From NCBI GenBank assembly GCA_009786675.1, contig WQRP01000074.1, forward strand, positions 2,484-7,730: a stretch of DNA of 5,247 nucleotides. Reading direction: 5' to 3'. The stretch comes from Treponema sp. GTDB lineage: Bacteria; Spirochaetota; Spirochaetia; Treponematales; Breznakiellaceae. The notes under the pieces were generated by a model. The model had not been told where the DNA came from and searched no databases. It saw only the letters and a list, made by a program, of their open reading frames with translations. Position numbers and translations under genes: made by a program. Shown in pieces: positions 5,084-5,247 of the stretch; positions within the stretch are counted from its first letter, which is position 1, and each line of letters starts with the position of its first letter.

Positions 5084-5247
5084 ATGAAACGAAACATATC
5101 GGTCGTGCCCGTGCTCTTGAAAAAGGATTTGGGCCTGGCCTCTAAGGTGTTTACCAGTTTTTGCAAGATGGGGAAGATAAACTATCTCCGCAGGCGCGAT
5201 TACGGTTACGACCACATGAAAAACTTCGCGCTGGTTTATTTCAAGCT
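5084..5247 (+). CDS. Unrecognised gene, 5' part only
   Basis: I do not recognise this gene. From ATG 5084 the frame is open to the right edge, giving 54 residues that begin MKRNISVVPVLLKKDLGLAS. A GGAG site 5 nt upstream supports the start. The N-terminus is basic (nine Lys and four Arg in 54 residues), with a short hydrophobic stretch VVPVLL but no convincing signal peptide or membrane span, and a Tyr-rich segment near residues 34-43. It follows an 88-nt gap, by far the largest in the window, and has a lower GC content than the genes before it, so it may be a separate transcription unit. No domain can be assigned from this fragment. Confidence 0.65.
   Translation, partial: MKRNISVVPVLLKKDLGLASKVFTSFCKMGKINYLRRRDYGYDHMKNFALVYFK

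Noticed and set aside
5073..5087. Four-codon frame MELL overlapping the last gene's start
   Set aside because: A frame this short is expected by chance and contains the ribosome binding site itself; unlike 2711-2740 it has no related copy.
5018..5215. 65-residue open frame on the - strand near the right end
   Set aside because: It spans the intergenic gap and the start of the + strand gene, has no domain or clear binding site, and the + strand frame with GGAG is the better candidate.

Overview
The window is a GC-rich, densely packed bacterial segment in which every supported gene lies on the + strand. The topoisomerase resembles the short GyrB/ParE type of spirochaetes, Bacteroidetes and Chlamydiae (RFKGLGEISPKEF near the C-terminus and an SLRGKVENMYGKK segment). 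My best guess is a spirochaete, perhaps a GC-rich relative of Treponema. That is inference from protein style and not a database match.

Layout: (1) 3-548 is the 3' end of an unrecognised, highly charged coiled-coil gene that enters from the left edge. (2) 570-2699 is a ParE-type topoisomerase IV subunit B carrying an unusual ~100-residue Lys/Ala/Gly-rich, histone H1-like N-terminal tail. (3) 2670-2746 is an exactly adjacent, diverged tandem duplication that covers the last codons of parE and creates the start region of the next gene. (4) 2737-3666 is a diacylglycerol-kinase-family lipid kinase. (5) 3668-4348 is a PlsC-type acyltransferase starting at GTG. (6) 4345-4995 is a HAD-IB phosphatase overlapping the acyltransferase by ATGA. 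(7) 4996-5083 is an AT-richer gap with weak terminator-like and dyad signals. (8) 5084-5247 is the start of an unrecognised gene that runs off the right edge.

The first five genes are spaced at 21, 37, 1 and -4 nt, so they probably form one transcription unit. The last three look like a small phospholipid cassette: a lipid kinase making a phospholipid, an acyltransferase acting on a lysophospholipid, and a phosphatase acting on a phosphorylated lipid or headgroup. PlsC and HAD-IB domains are known as a single fused protein in some bacteria (Rv2483c-type); here they are separate, translationally coupled genes. No parC partner is visible beside parE.

The most unusual items are the histone-like tail on ParE with a G8 tract at its junction to the ATPase core, the tandem duplication at the parE/kinase junction, and the HX4E (instead of HX4D) motif of the acyltransferase. 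I see no RNA genes, CRISPR arrays, insertion sequences or phage genes.
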